Shown here one piece after another: positions 11,501 to 17,482 of a DNA stretch of 64,000 bases (position 1 is the stretch's first letter; each line of letters opens with the position of its first letter). The DNA is from Nitrosopumilus sp. K4. GTDB taxonomy: Archaea; Thermoproteota; Nitrososphaeria; Nitrososphaerales; Nitrosopumilaceae. The DNA is taken from assembly GCF_018128925.1 (NCBI RefSeq), contig NZ_CP067007.1, forward strand, positions 1,454,330 through 1,518,329, read 5' to 3'. The translations under genes and the position numbers were made by a program. The notes under the pieces were generated by a model, which worked only from the letters and a program-made list of their open reading frames with translations, did not search any database and had not been told where the DNA came from.

Positions 11501-12134
11501 TGAAAAAAATATGTGATTTTTTATTTTCACTTCTCAGTAAGGCATATCCAGAAAGTGGAACTAGAAGGAAGAAGATATAATATGATTCTTCAATAGGTGG
11601 ATTTTTTTGTAATTCCATTAGATTGTTAGAATGTGACATAATTTCTGGAGTAGGAATTTCAATAGAAGTATGGATTAAATTGAATTTTAATTCATTGAAT
11701 TGTTTAGAAAATATCAAAGGCGGATTAGGAATATCATTGATAAAAGTTAATGCTAATGAATCTAATGTGATTGTAGGTGTTTTGCTTTTTGAATTTATGA
11801 CGGGTTTGGTTCTCTCAAAAATTCTCTCAAGAGTGGTATCAACATCATTTATTATTTTTATAAAACCAAAATTTTGATTATTTTTATCATTTGTATTAAC
11901 ACTGATTTGGTCATTAATGTTAACAAATTTTATTGTATGTTCATTCATATTATTACCATTAGTTTTTAATGAAAGATTCTCTGTTAGATGAATCTGGAAA
12001 ATTTTTGAAGTTTGTTCAATATCTAAATTTTGTAAATTATTAGAATTTTGTAATTCGCCAGATACAAAAATATTTGATGAAGAAATTATTGATGTTGATA
12101 AAATCAATACTAGGAAAATAATTTTTATTTTCAA
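2508..12134 (-). CDS. Giant exported repeat protein (3208 aa) with LamG-like, Ig-like and about 50 SD(T)-rich tandem repeats
   Basis: Residues 1-27 look like a signal peptide. Two hydrophobic stretches follow near residues 188-240, the second ending in a signal-like ALA-type context (YGLAFAEE). Residues about 295-374 hold a 30-residue Pro/Ser/Thr repeat. About 410-590 resembles a LamG/concanavalin-A-like domain (TISAW, WTHISATYD, IEIYVNGIY), and about 690-810 is coiled coil. About 915-1015 looks like a macroglobulin/MG2-type strand domain (YKPGEKADFVIVV). Residues about 1365-2385 are roughly 50 units of 20 or 22 residues built on STSDTVSLSDTISASI and STSDTISLTDSIARDV. An Ig-like module, a Gly/Ser linker (about 2686-2720) and beta-rich C-terminal modules follow. 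No C-terminal anchor is visible. It is probably a cell-surface or S-layer-associated adhesin or stalk, with heavy Ser/Thr content inviting glycosylation. Function is inferred, not shown. Confidence 0.9.
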   Translation of the reverse strand: MKIKIIFLVLILSTSIISSSNIFVSGELQNSNNLQNLDIEQTSKIFQIHLTENLSLKTNGNNMNEHTIKFVNINDQISVNTNDKNNQNFGFIKIINDVDTTLERIFERTKPVINSKSKTPTITLDSLALTFINDIPNPPLIFSKQFNELKFNLIHTSIEIPTPEIMSHSNNLMELQKNPPIEESYYIFFLLVPLSGYALLRSENKKSHIFFKQTSSLLSIFLIISGAFFPPLLISQQYYGLAFAEEFSFNGIIKDSENFSIPSQNSTILPTSKIDSFNSTTVILSNSTKISAENVPPTFSSPSVYITPSNSTSTASAPSNSTSTVPPTFSSPSVYITPSNSTSTASAPSNSTSTVPPTFSSPSVYITPSNSTSTKTLDPLIIESMLSLQFNKTESEMLTNSTHTSSSLVLKDQNDFVQIENVTSTNKISSLTISAWSKPDYSKGSQEFTLISKEKSFILSINNNIVPNHIAKFGIYDGIKWTFVESNVTIPEEWTHISATYDTNSIEIYVNGIYQNSAKLTGIPSLSLNGKLKTTTIDSIASEKDIVIGAYVNSKTGIDNPSNQFSGEIDTVELFDTKLSNTQISEIYKFNKDSFLVEEELSLEEILDQIKTEQQIPNVTSNQTNGNNNTNIETIKNSVIVDTKVLATTLEQNLEKQESEIQVNPQVSLLDTSYELNENVIFDLEFYDEYDALMLEISEIESAAELLLGETDKKLNEIENLQITNNTPNPILGFLFGLEKLFPLQAAHAVQLGEIDELRIALTNAKLKLEQLKTKTLQLKTQPLDKKSVDELKNELKNTIIEIKSIINKLQNANLSAHASDFQNIIDSAEIISDIKSPEKQSDKWSNKKTELITNVFDKNGNKASLNVVYNKIRDGKFNIQFSPTVNTKPGLYKIISTFTVNGIEHTIESEFAWGLVSLNTKKSIYKPGEKADFVIVVLDAKGHPIGNANLFMTITDPQLNKIELSSDNGIKPGSEIGLYDASFTTTVSGTYGVLIHAQADGIDTDFSTTFDVASSYDFDIIRTAQSKVDPTTNPNSFDVVIDVESFVDSDSITIVETIPSILDVETDADVKTLGDRKVLTWTKYLVNDKTTVGYSYSVPFEFPNLYDLGPVEIQHGNGLSFNEARPWFVANDPAHVSSGNTPGTSCRGVAIGGNCDLTTQWTPPNTGKSRLLVVTVTANDVNGNSAPSISNVLVGTIGGTTIDIVANSVIVTSEGGNDHIAAIYYLHENSWSTTFVPGTSDDVRVTLGSGTTNSDVVVSATILSGIESTGVLVNSQTDSGSNAPATQSYTGNRASNALVMVAVDEGTGITETNTNITDIANVDGSAHTHLAGYSLTAATTATTYGWSGNSGKDSSVIVEFNDLATGSASDTISLTDSITRDVLKTFTRSTSDTISLTDSIARDVLKTFTRSTSDTVSLSDTISASIVADRSTSDTISLTDSIARDVLKTFTRSTSDTVSLSDTISASIQSSRSTSDTISLTDSIARDVLKTFTRSTSDTVSLSDTISASIQSSRSTSDTVSLSDTISASIQSSRSTSDTVSLSDTISASILTGSSTSDTVSLSDTISASIQSSRSTSDTVSLSDTISASIQSSRSTSDTVSLSDTISASILTSSSTSDTVSLSDTISASIQSSRSTSDTVSLSDTISASIQSSRSTSDTVSLSDTISASILTSSSTSDTVSLSDTISASIQSSRSTSDTVSLSDTISASILTSSSTSDTVSLSDTISASIQSSRSTSDTVSLSDTISASIQSSRSTSDTVSLSDTISSSILTGSSTSDTVSLSDTISASIQSSRSTSDTVSLSDTISASIVADRALSDTVSLSDTISASIVADRSTSDTISLTDSIARDVLRILDRSTSDTVSLSDTISASIQSSRSTSDTVSLSDTISASIDIDRALSDTVSLSDTISASIVADRSTSDTISLTDSITRDVLRILDRSTSDTVSLSDTISASIQSSRSTSDTVSLSDTISASIVADRALSDTVSLSDTISASIVADRSTSDTISLTDSIARDVLRILDRSTSDTVSLSDTISASIQSSRSTSDTVSLSDTISASIVADRALSDTVSLSDTISASIVADRSTSDTISLTDSITRDVLRILDRSTSDTVSLSDTISASIVADRALSDTVSLSDTISASIDIDRALSDTVSLSDTISASIVADRSTSDTISLTDSIARDVLKILDRSTSDTVSLSDTISASIVADRALSDTVSLSDTISASIVADRSTSDTISLTDSIARDVLKILDRSTSDTVSLSDTISASILTSSSTSDTVSLSDTISASIVADRALSDTVSLSDTISASIVADRALSDTVSLSDTISASILTSSSTSDTVSLSDTISASILTSSSTSDTVSLSDTISASIVADRALSDTVSLSDTIFIHDTIALPPKITLVSISSQSTVSGTSEPNSSIEIFANGTSIGTTAANISGIWTASISVLADGTYTITSKQTDTSSNISGLSKGVVILVDSTNPNTLISTTPDTDIINITKNKSQIITYTNHNFSLINLGQNIDEDLFLDYSANVTSGVIPAINNNFNINFHAPHADNVAEEDDGIITIASGTSFTGSSGWNGIMKLPSKTTVSIPSSTANGIATSYSETAVFEIGLGTDRIELSSPARIQFTGDAGNNFVAFYVDSSNTVTFIEEQCTSDSAAGLGANDECVIQVGGDLVIWTDHFTKFGVSKRSSVSSGGGEGPSSGGGRTGVGPSGTGGGFTGFGGILGTPLTINEVSYDKCDENIARILVSSDADKAPSVVVHTTKIGSVSAILSDNQPYEDLNKITKVDKYLYEIPIASDETFLMIIVTEDKGTLQNTVNAAIHTESCVGTTIISDIPEKEFEEISFSIPRIFDVKFQIENGTKQIAERESEFTYVDNQDITVSAIVDSQSPIKRVELRTITLGQYEDDYIAISMDTTPMTISESLYEISAVIPSFLTQDPAIKYWIHIIDEDLNEIESQHYTLGVKPVGEPDVSVELDVPSVKQSTSTIRPQVYIENTQSSSYGVVSLIIDGKTISEKSELLESGQTQVSFDWKLPTSKEITSYNIQAKVDLYGTDKITDSAVLYSHPKTESYSAYDMSSLKSHIRDGNVLAEPVLIYASDPHNGEFEFRVTAPNGQCVIGSSEECLVKDSTYSNRGGLKSIELDEQIFRVKYSGPHSPVERFSITSIDPILGDWTVGLETEEGLIPQAQAIKDLTVKVKHRINSETITVFSD
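4985..8040. repeat. Tandem 60/66-bp coding repeats with a 246-bp higher-order unit
   Basis: About 50 nearly identical units of 60 bp (20 codons), or 66 bp (22 codons), lie head to tail inside the giant surface-protein gene. On the plus strand each begins with the core ATGGTGTCAGACAGGGAGAC or a close variant. All unit lengths are multiples of three, so the coding frame survives copy-number change. Between about 5624 and 6820 the units are organised in a higher-order block of exactly 246 bp (three 60-bp plus one 66-bp unit); equivalent points fall at 5624, 5870, 6116, 6362 and 6608. Near-perfect DNA identity implies recent duplication or ongoing homogenisation. Confidence 0.97.
11013..11252. 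repeat. 90-bp direct repeat encoding Pro/Ser/Thr-rich 30-residue units
   Basis: Two full copies and a partial third copy of a 90-bp unit, with equivalent points at 11011, 11101 and 11191, lie in the 5' part of the giant surface-protein gene. The sub-sequence GTTGATGTGGAGTTTGAAGG occurs twice per unit. In protein each unit reads approximately PPTFSSPSVYITPSNSTST followed by ASAPSNSTSTV. This is a likely extended, glycosylated linker between the membrane-proximal region and the LamG-like domain. Confidence 0.95.
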
Positions 12135-12383
12135 ATTACAAAACCTCTTAAAAATTTTAGACAGATATTAGAAAATATGAAAAATTTTAAATTATTATTT
12201 AACAATCTTATTCACAAATATTTAAGAGATTTTGCACTTAAGAGGCTGGGAACACATGAGGCAGATCTGTTGCCAATAAGGAATTTTCTTGAATTTTCAT
12301 TACCAAAATGGCAAGAGAATAATCGTTCATTTTCAAGAATTTTAAATTCAAAAAAATATTATAGTGATAAAATAATTAAAGAT
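12135..12383. promoter_or_regulatory. Divergent promoter region between the giant surface gene and the TPR gene
   Basis: This AT-rich stretch separates the minus-strand start of the giant surface gene (12134) from the signal-peptide ATG of the TPR gene (12384). An open frame continues upstream to an ATG at 12177, so 12177-12383 could instead encode a 69-residue N-terminal extension. No conserved operator was recognised. Confidence 0.35.
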
Positions 12384-13304
12384 ATGCTAAACAGGTTAGC
12401 AATTATTGTTTTTATTTTATTTTTAATTCCAATTTTTAGCACAAATGTTTTTTCTGAAGATGTTAATGAATTAATTAAGATTGCAAAAGAATTTGAAAAT
12501 GATGACAAGAATAATGATGCCATGGTGTATTTCGATAAGGTATTGGATATAGAACCAGATAATATAGAAGCACTTAATGGAAAAAGTAGGATATTGCTAT
12601 TTGAAAAAAAATTTGATGTAAGTAGAGAATTTGCTGAAAAAGCTTTAGAGATAGATAACAAGAATTTATCAGCATTAGTAAACATAGGTATTGGATTAGG
12701 ATTTCAAAATTATTTTGATGATTCACAAAAATATTTTGATAGAGCATTAGAGATAGATGGAAATCATACAGATGCATTAGTTAACAAAGCTACATTATTA
12801 ATTAAACAAAAAAAAGAATATCAATTAAGTGCTGAACTTTTAGAAAAAGCACTTGATATTGATCCAGATAATGTATATGCATTACAAAATCTTCGTTTAG
12901 CGTTTCATGAAATGCCAACAAAAAGATTTGATGGTATTATACAAACAGTTATGCGAGATAAAGATGGGAATCTTATTGGTTATAGTGAAAGTGATAGAAT
13001 AACAATTACAGAGTATGTTCCAAGAGATTTTTTTACAGCAATTGGATTAAATTCGACAATGAAGGTTGATGAAAATATTGATAGTATTATATTAGTCAAA
13101 GAGGGAAATAGAAGATTTCTACAGGAATATAAGGAATTCATTACCAGGACTGGAGAAGGAATGTTTTATTTGAGTTCACATGATATAGGCAATGCAACTT
13201 TGAATGTGTTGAATGCAAGAACCCATGGCCATTTTCAAGAACCAGAGGACAAGATATCAAGTAGATGGATATTGGTTGTGCCTAAAAGTTTTATGAGCAA
13301 ATAA
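12384..13304 (+). CDS. Exported TPR-repeat protein
   Basis: From the ATG at 12384 the protein has 306 residues and begins with a good signal peptide or anchor (MLNRLAIIVFILFLIP, then IFSTNVFS). The frame is open to an earlier ATG at 12177; that start would bury the signal sequence 69 residues in, so the internal ATG is preferred. Roughly residues 25-170 contain about four TPR units of 34 residues with the usual AxxxxxKALEIDPDN ends. The remaining 130 residues form an unrecognised C-terminal domain. TPRs are protein-interaction scaffolds; an extracytoplasmic partner is likely, and the adjacent divergent giant surface protein is a candidate by position only. Its last 48 nt overlap the convergent membrane-protein gene. 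Confidence 0.82.
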   Translation: MLNRLAIIVFILFLIPIFSTNVFSEDVNELIKIAKEFENDDKNNDAMVYFDKVLDIEPDNIEALNGKSRILLFEKKFDVSREFAEKALEIDNKNLSALVNIGIGLGFQNYFDDSQKYFDRALEIDGNHTDALVNKATLLIKQKKEYQLSAELLEKALDIDPDNVYALQNLRLAFHEMPTKRFDGIIQTVMRDKDGNLIGYSESDRITITEYVPRDFFTAIGLNSTMKVDENIDSIILVKEGNRRFLQEYKEFITRTGEGMFYLSSHDIGNATLNVLNARTHGHFQEPEDKISSRWILVVPKSFMSK

Positions 13305-14477
13305 TAGACCAACACCAATTGCAAAAAATACTATAAATGGCTGAAGTCTATATGGATTTAATTGATAATTGAGTAGTCCTACTAAAAGTGGTCCTGTTAA
13401 CAGTATTCCAGCAATTAAAATTTGAAAAGAATCTGCATATTTTATTCCCTGTTGTGATTTTTTATATAGTAAAAAACTAACTGGTAACAATGACATCATA
13501 ATGAATAGATCATATCTAAGTTGGTATGAAAGTACAGTGAATCCTGAAAAGAATTTGGGCGGATGCCAAACAAAATTTTCTGGTTGTAGACTCGATGCAG
13601 GGACTAGAAATAAAATCAAGATTGAAATTCCCGTAAACAATAGTGAATAAGGAATTAATGCAATAATTTTATTTTTTTTTGTTTCCGAGTTTGTTAGTAT
13701 ATAGAGAATATTTAAAGGAAAATACATTAAAGTAAGTGGTTTTGCGAAAAAAGAAAGAACATAACTTATAGAAGACAAAGGCCAGGCTTTGTGAATAAGA
13801 TACAAAGATAAGACATAAAACAATGTCCAGAAGTTGGAATATGTAATAATTGTGTCATATTCTCTAAAAATATAGCTTTGAACAATTACAAGCACGGATA
13901 TAAGACCTGTATAATTTTTTGATGTAAGTTTATTTGTAAAAAAATAGCTTACAATTAATAGTGAAATACTAGCAAAAAATGGTATTACTCTCATATTTTC
14001 AAAAATTAAATCAGATGCAACCAAAAAAAATAATTTTGTATGTAATGCAGAAATATTTTCAAAAAATGTATCAGACTTGCCCCAGACTTCTAAGTCGCTG
14101 ATTACATTTTTTCGATCAGGTATGATTTCAGGTTCAAGTATCTCCCCATAACTAAATACTATGTAAACAGATAATATTACAATTAAACACAGTAATGATT
14201 TGTTTTTTGATATATCAAAATGTTTTAGAATATCTAAAACAGAGTTGAAATATCTTAATTTTTTCTTTTGAAATAATACATAAGTTACAAAGAATATGAA
14301 GTTAATAGAAATGAAAGGAATTGAAAATACACCTAATTCAAAAGGATCTATTGAAGGAATGGATGTTCCACTAGAAGATCTGATTATAAGTGCTGGAAAA
14401 ACTACAGAAATTTGATAAAAAAATATTATTGTGAAACTAAAAATGAAAATTATTTTTGAATAAATTTTGTTTATCAA
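13257..14477 (-). CDS. Polytopic membrane protein, possible GT-C-type glycosyltransferase
   Basis: A 406-residue protein with about ten hydrophobic helices from the first 30 residues onward. Between the early helices is a loop with acidic and charged residues (GEILEPEIIPDRK, then LEVWGKSDTF), and later loops are short. This topology fits the large GT-C class of lipid-linked sugar transferases, but I see no decisive signature, so the function is not assigned. Its 3' end overlaps the TPR gene by 48 nt in convergent orientation, which is unusually long. It lies about 1.8 kb before the surface-glycan cluster. Confidence 0.75.
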   Translation of the reverse strand: MINKIYSKIIFIFSFTIIFFYQISVVFPALIIRSSSGTSIPSIDPFELGVFSIPFISINFIFFVTYVLFQKKKLRYFNSVLDILKHFDISKNKSLLCLIVILSVYIVFSYGEILEPEIIPDRKNVISDLEVWGKSDTFFENISALHTKLFFLVASDLIFENMRVIPFFASISLLIVSYFFTNKLTSKNYTGLISVLVIVQSYIFREYDTIITYSNFWTLFYVLSLYLIHKAWPLSSISYVLSFFAKPLTLMYFPLNILYILTNSETKKNKIIALIPYSLLFTGISILILFLVPASSLQPENFVWHPPKFFSGFTVLSYQLRYDLFIMMSLLPVSFLLYKKSQQGIKYADSFQILIAGILLTGPLLVGLLNYQLNPYRLQPFIVFFAIGVGLLFAHKTFRHNQYPST

Positions 14478-14523
14478 TGCTAATCATTAAAAATAAAAGG
14501 AAAAAAAGTTGTTCCTTAAGGAA

Positions 14524-15102
14524 CTAATCAGAAGTGATTGTCCAAGTGATTACTAGATCATCAGTTGCAGTAGTTAATGGAGCTGCTGTGTAGGTATTTC
14601 TAGCTAGAATGTCAGAGTCAGAATTGAGCAAAATTGCTTCTCTGTAAGTTGCAACTCCTGGATCAGTAAATGTAGCTACTACATCAGCAGATGCACCAGT
14701 AGCACCTGAAGCAGATACTGTATTGCCTACTGTACCAATTTTTGTATCGCCAGTTCCTGCAAGAAGTCCAGTTTGTGATTGTGTAGATGCAGTACCAGAG
14801 GTTCCAATTGCTACTTGGTTAAAGACAGAATTTGAACCAGCAGTACCTGCACAATTTGTCATTTCTGTGTGCAGAATGTCTTCAATAATACAGTTGTGTC
14901 CATCATTTAAAATGGAGTTATCACCTTGAACGTATTGTTTTATGTTTCCGTTTTCATCATATACTGTAAGTGTTACATGTCCTTTAAGACCTAAAAGGGC
15001 ATTAGCAGTTGGAGATTCTGTTTGTAGAGCAGACATAACAAATATTCCACCAACAAAGGCCACTCCAGCAATTACAGACATGATAGCTATTCGGTTGTCC
15101 AT
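14524..15102 (-). CDS. Membrane-anchored exported protein, unknown
   Basis: A 192-residue protein with a single N-terminal hydrophobic helix (residues about 7-27, IAIMSVIAGVAFVGGIFVM) followed by a Ser/Thr/Ala-rich beta-type ectodomain. The hydrophobic N-terminus after a short charged lead resembles archaeal type IV pilin-like or archaellin-like proteins, but no clear class III signal-peptidase site is visible. Two cysteines near residues 70-85 (NCIIEDI and MTNCAG) could form an extracellular disulfide. Low-complexity T/A/G runs resemble other thaumarchaeal surface proteins. Function unknown. Confidence 0.8.
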   Translation of the reverse strand: MDNRIAIMSVIAGVAFVGGIFVMSALQTESPTANALLGLKGHVTLTVYDENGNIKQYVQGDNSILNDGHNCIIEDILHTEMTNCAGTAGSNSVFNQVAIGTSGTASTQSQTGLLAGTGDTKIGTVGNTVSASGATGASADVVATFTDPGVATYREAILLNSDSDILARNTYTAAPLTTATDDLVITWTITSD

Positions 15103-15174
15103 ATTCTATAGTTTAAAAATCTCCTTTTGAACTTTTTGGTAATTATTGTGAGTAAAAGGATCCAATTTGGTCAT

Positions 15175-15345
15175 TTAAGGAGACGTAGAAGGAGAAATTG
15201 AATCTTTTATGGTTCTTGTAAAGATTTTGCCAGTATCGGAATTAATCTCAGAAGTTTCGTTAGGGACATTGAAAAAATCAACAGTTACAAAGGCAATAAT
15301 GCCTATGGCTATAATTGCAATAATAATGCCAATAATTATTTTCAC
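15175..15345 (-). CDS. Small single-span membrane protein (56 aa)
   Basis: A GTG-started frame of 56 residues lies between two exported-protein genes. Residues 2-22 are almost entirely Ile/Ala/Gly/Val, a transmembrane helix (KIIIGIIIAIIAIGIIAFV), and the remaining 34 residues are polar with many Ser/Thr. The clean stop, helix plus polar tail, and position in an otherwise empty gap support a real small gene. It may share a transcript with the membrane-anchored protein downstream. No homologue recognised. Confidence 0.45.
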   Translation of the reverse strand: MKIIIGIIIAIIAIGIIAFVTVDFFNVPNETSEINSDTGKIFTRTIKDSISPSTSP

Positions 15346-15392
15346 AAATTTACTTAAATTTGCGAAGATATAAACATGAAGCTAGAAGAAAT

Positions 15393-16184
15393 TTGTTAGA
15401 TTTAAAAATTATTATTTTTGGTATTCTTACATTGTTTTTAATTAGCACAACAGGATTATCAACTTTAGTTTTTGCTGAATCTATAATGATTACAAAGTCT
15501 GAAAAAATGTTAGATATTGTTTTTGATGGAAAGTGGACTACAATTACAGAATGGAAACCTACAAGTGTTAATCAAGTAAATCCACAAACAATTATTCGAA
15601 GTGCACATTTTGGAAATTATGTGTACTTTATGATAGATGTTTTAGTTGATGAAACAATAAGTTGGCAAAAAGATAAAGCTACAATTTGTTTTGATACAAA
15701 AAATAACAAATCTACAAATCCAGATAAAGATGATTACTGTTTCACATCAGTGCTTGGCTCTTCAAAGGGTGTAACATTACAAGGAGGACATGGTGAAAAT
15801 GTGGAAAATAATTTCATGATCATACAAAATCACCATGAGTTTATCGGAGTAGGAACAATGTCAGATGAAAATGATCGATATTCTAAAAAACCTCATGCAA
15901 GTTACGAATTTAAAATTCCAACTGAAGTAATTGGTAGATCAGATAATTATGGATTTTTAGTTTTTGTAATTGACTCTGATAGAAATGATCCAATTATTTG
16001 GCCACAAGAAATTAGTGAGTTAAATAAGATCCCACCTCCAACAAAATGGGGACAGATTGTTTCTCCTGACAAATCTCTTCCAGAGTTTGGATCATCTATG
16101 ATTATATTTTTTATATTTTTTATATTTCTAATTTTTATTGTGAAAAGCGATAAATTTTCAGTGTTTTATAGCCAACTAAGATAG
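15393..16184 (+). CDS. Exported CBM9/DOMON-like protein with PEFG-type C-terminal sorting signal
   Basis: The frame is open from a TTG at 15360, but the TTG at 15393 places a signal peptide (LDLKIIIFGILTLFLISTTG) at the N-terminus and is preferred; neither start is certain. The body (residues about 35-225) opens with DGKWTTITEW and contains YVYFMIDVLVDETISW and FCFDT-like strands, a pattern seen in family-9 carbohydrate-binding/DOMON-type domains. The C-terminus reads LPEFGSS, then a hydrophobic helix rich in Phe/Ile, then a basic/polar tail. That matches the tripartite PEFG-CTERM signal described for thaumarchaeal archaeosortase substrates. It is likely a surface-anchored sugar- or ligand-binding protein. 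Confidence 0.75.
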   Translation: MLDLKIIIFGILTLFLISTTGLSTLVFAESIMITKSEKMLDIVFDGKWTTITEWKPTSVNQVNPQTIIRSAHFGNYVYFMIDVLVDETISWQKDKATICFDTKNNKSTNPDKDDYCFTSVLGSSKGVTLQGGHGENVENNFMIIQNHHEFIGVGTMSDENDRYSKKPHASYEFKIPTEVIGRSDNYGFLVFVIDSDRNDPIIWPQEISELNKIPPPTKWGQIVSPDKSLPEFGSSMIIFFIFFIFLIFIVKSDKFSVFYSQLR

Positions 16185-16274
16185 GATTGAGAATATATGA
16201 TAATTTCCATTTTGGAATTAAAATCTAGGAGTTTTTTCTTTTATCCTTTTTATTCAGGAGTTTAAAGAGAAATT

Positions 16275-17456
16275 ATGAAAATTTTAATTTTAGGCATGGA
16301 TGGATACATTGGTTGGCCACTTGCGCTACATCAGCTTGCAAGAGGAAATGAGGTATATGGTGTTGACAATCTAGATAGAAGAAAAAATGTTCAAGAATTA
16401 GGCTCATGGTCTGCTATTCCAATTCTTACCATTCAAGAAAGAATAAAGAATCTAAAAAGAAGATATGGAAATAGAATCAATTTTACTTTAGGAAGTATTT
16501 TGGATCCTCAATTAATCAATAATGTTGTAATGAAATTTCAACCAGATGCAATTGTGCATCTTGCAGAACAACCATCAGCACCATTTAGCATGATAGATCA
16601 ACAACATGCAAGCAATACTCAATACAACAATGTGATGGGAACTTTCAATCTTATTTACGCAATAAAAAATCATTGTCCAAATACACATTTGGTAAAATTA
16701 GGTACTATGGGAGAATATGGATATGATTCAGGATTAGATATACCAGAGGGGTTTTTTGAAATTGAATACAAAGGTAAGAAAGCAATGATTCCATATCCAA
16801 AACAAGCTGGAAGTTGGTATCATTGGAGCAAGGTTCATGACAGCAATAACATAATGTTTGCTTGCAAATTGTGGGGATTGAAATCTACTGACATTATGCA
16901 AGGTATTGTTTATGGAACAAGAACTCAAGAAATTATTGAAGAAGAGGATCATACGAGATACGATTTTGATGAAGCTTTTGGTACTGCAATAAATCGATTT
17001 TGTGCTCAAGCGGTAATCAATCATCCATTGACACCATATGGTAAAGGTAAACAAAAAAGAGGATTTTTGGCACTAAATGACTCAATACAATGTATTTCAT
17101 TACTAATAGAAAATCCACCAACCGATGAAAATTATAGAGTTGTTAATCAATTTGATGAGCAGTATTCTATTGATGATTTAGCACATAGAGTTAAGAACAT
17201 AGGTAATCAAAAAGGATTGAATGTTGAAATAAAACATATTGAAAATCCAAGAGTTGAAAGTGAAGATAATTATTACAATGCTGAACATCAAAAATTAAAA
17301 GAATTAGGTTTCAAACCTACAAATTACATTAATGATGAAATTTCAAAAATGTTAGATGATTTGATTGTTCATAAAGACAGAATTGAAAAGAAGAGAGAGT
17401 CCATTATAAAAATTTTAAAATGGAGAGATGGGGAGCCACAAGATCTAATTCCATGA
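16275..17456 (+). CDS. agl3: UDP-sulfoquinovose synthase-like NAD-dependent epimerase (SQD1/Agl3 family)
   Basis: A 393-residue SDR-type nucleotide-sugar enzyme. Rossmann motif GMDGYIGWP is at residues 7-15. DNLDRRKNVQELG, HLAEQPSAPFSMID, TQYNNVMGTFNLIYAIK, VKLGTMGEYG, PYPKQAGSWYHWSKVHDSNN and MQGIVYG closely follow the SQD1 pattern (HFGEQRSAPYSMID, LVKLGTMGEYG, YPKQASSFYHLSK). SQD1 enzymes make UDP-sulfoquinovose from UDP-glucose and sulfite, and Agl3 supplies this sugar for S-layer N-glycans in Sulfolobus. It is the first gene of the glycan cluster. The assignment as sulfoquinovose synthase is by motif resemblance; another sugar C6 chemistry is possible. Confidence 0.88.
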   Translation: MKILILGMDGYIGWPLALHQLARGNEVYGVDNLDRRKNVQELGSWSAIPILTIQERIKNLKRRYGNRINFTLGSILDPQLINNVVMKFQPDAIVHLAEQPSAPFSMIDQQHASNTQYNNVMGTFNLIYAIKNHCPNTHLVKLGTMGEYGYDSGLDIPEGFFEIEYKGKKAMIPYPKQAGSWYHWSKVHDSNNIMFACKLWGLKSTDIMQGIVYGTRTQEIIEEEDHTRYDFDEAFGTAINRFCAQAVINHPLTPYGKGKQKRGFLALNDSIQCISLLIENPPTDENYRVVNQFDEQYSIDDLAHRVKNIGNQKGLNVEIKHIENPRVESEDNYYNAEHQKLKELGFKPTNYINDEISKMLDDLIVHKDRIEKKRESIIKILKWRDGEPQDLIP

Positions 17457-17482
17457 TTAACAATTATTAGTAAATACAAAGA

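Noticed and set aside
12177-12383. N-terminal extension of the TPR protein from the ATG at 12177
   Set aside because: It would place a clear signal peptide 69 residues into the protein; the ATG at 12384 is more sensible. Kept only as a possibility.
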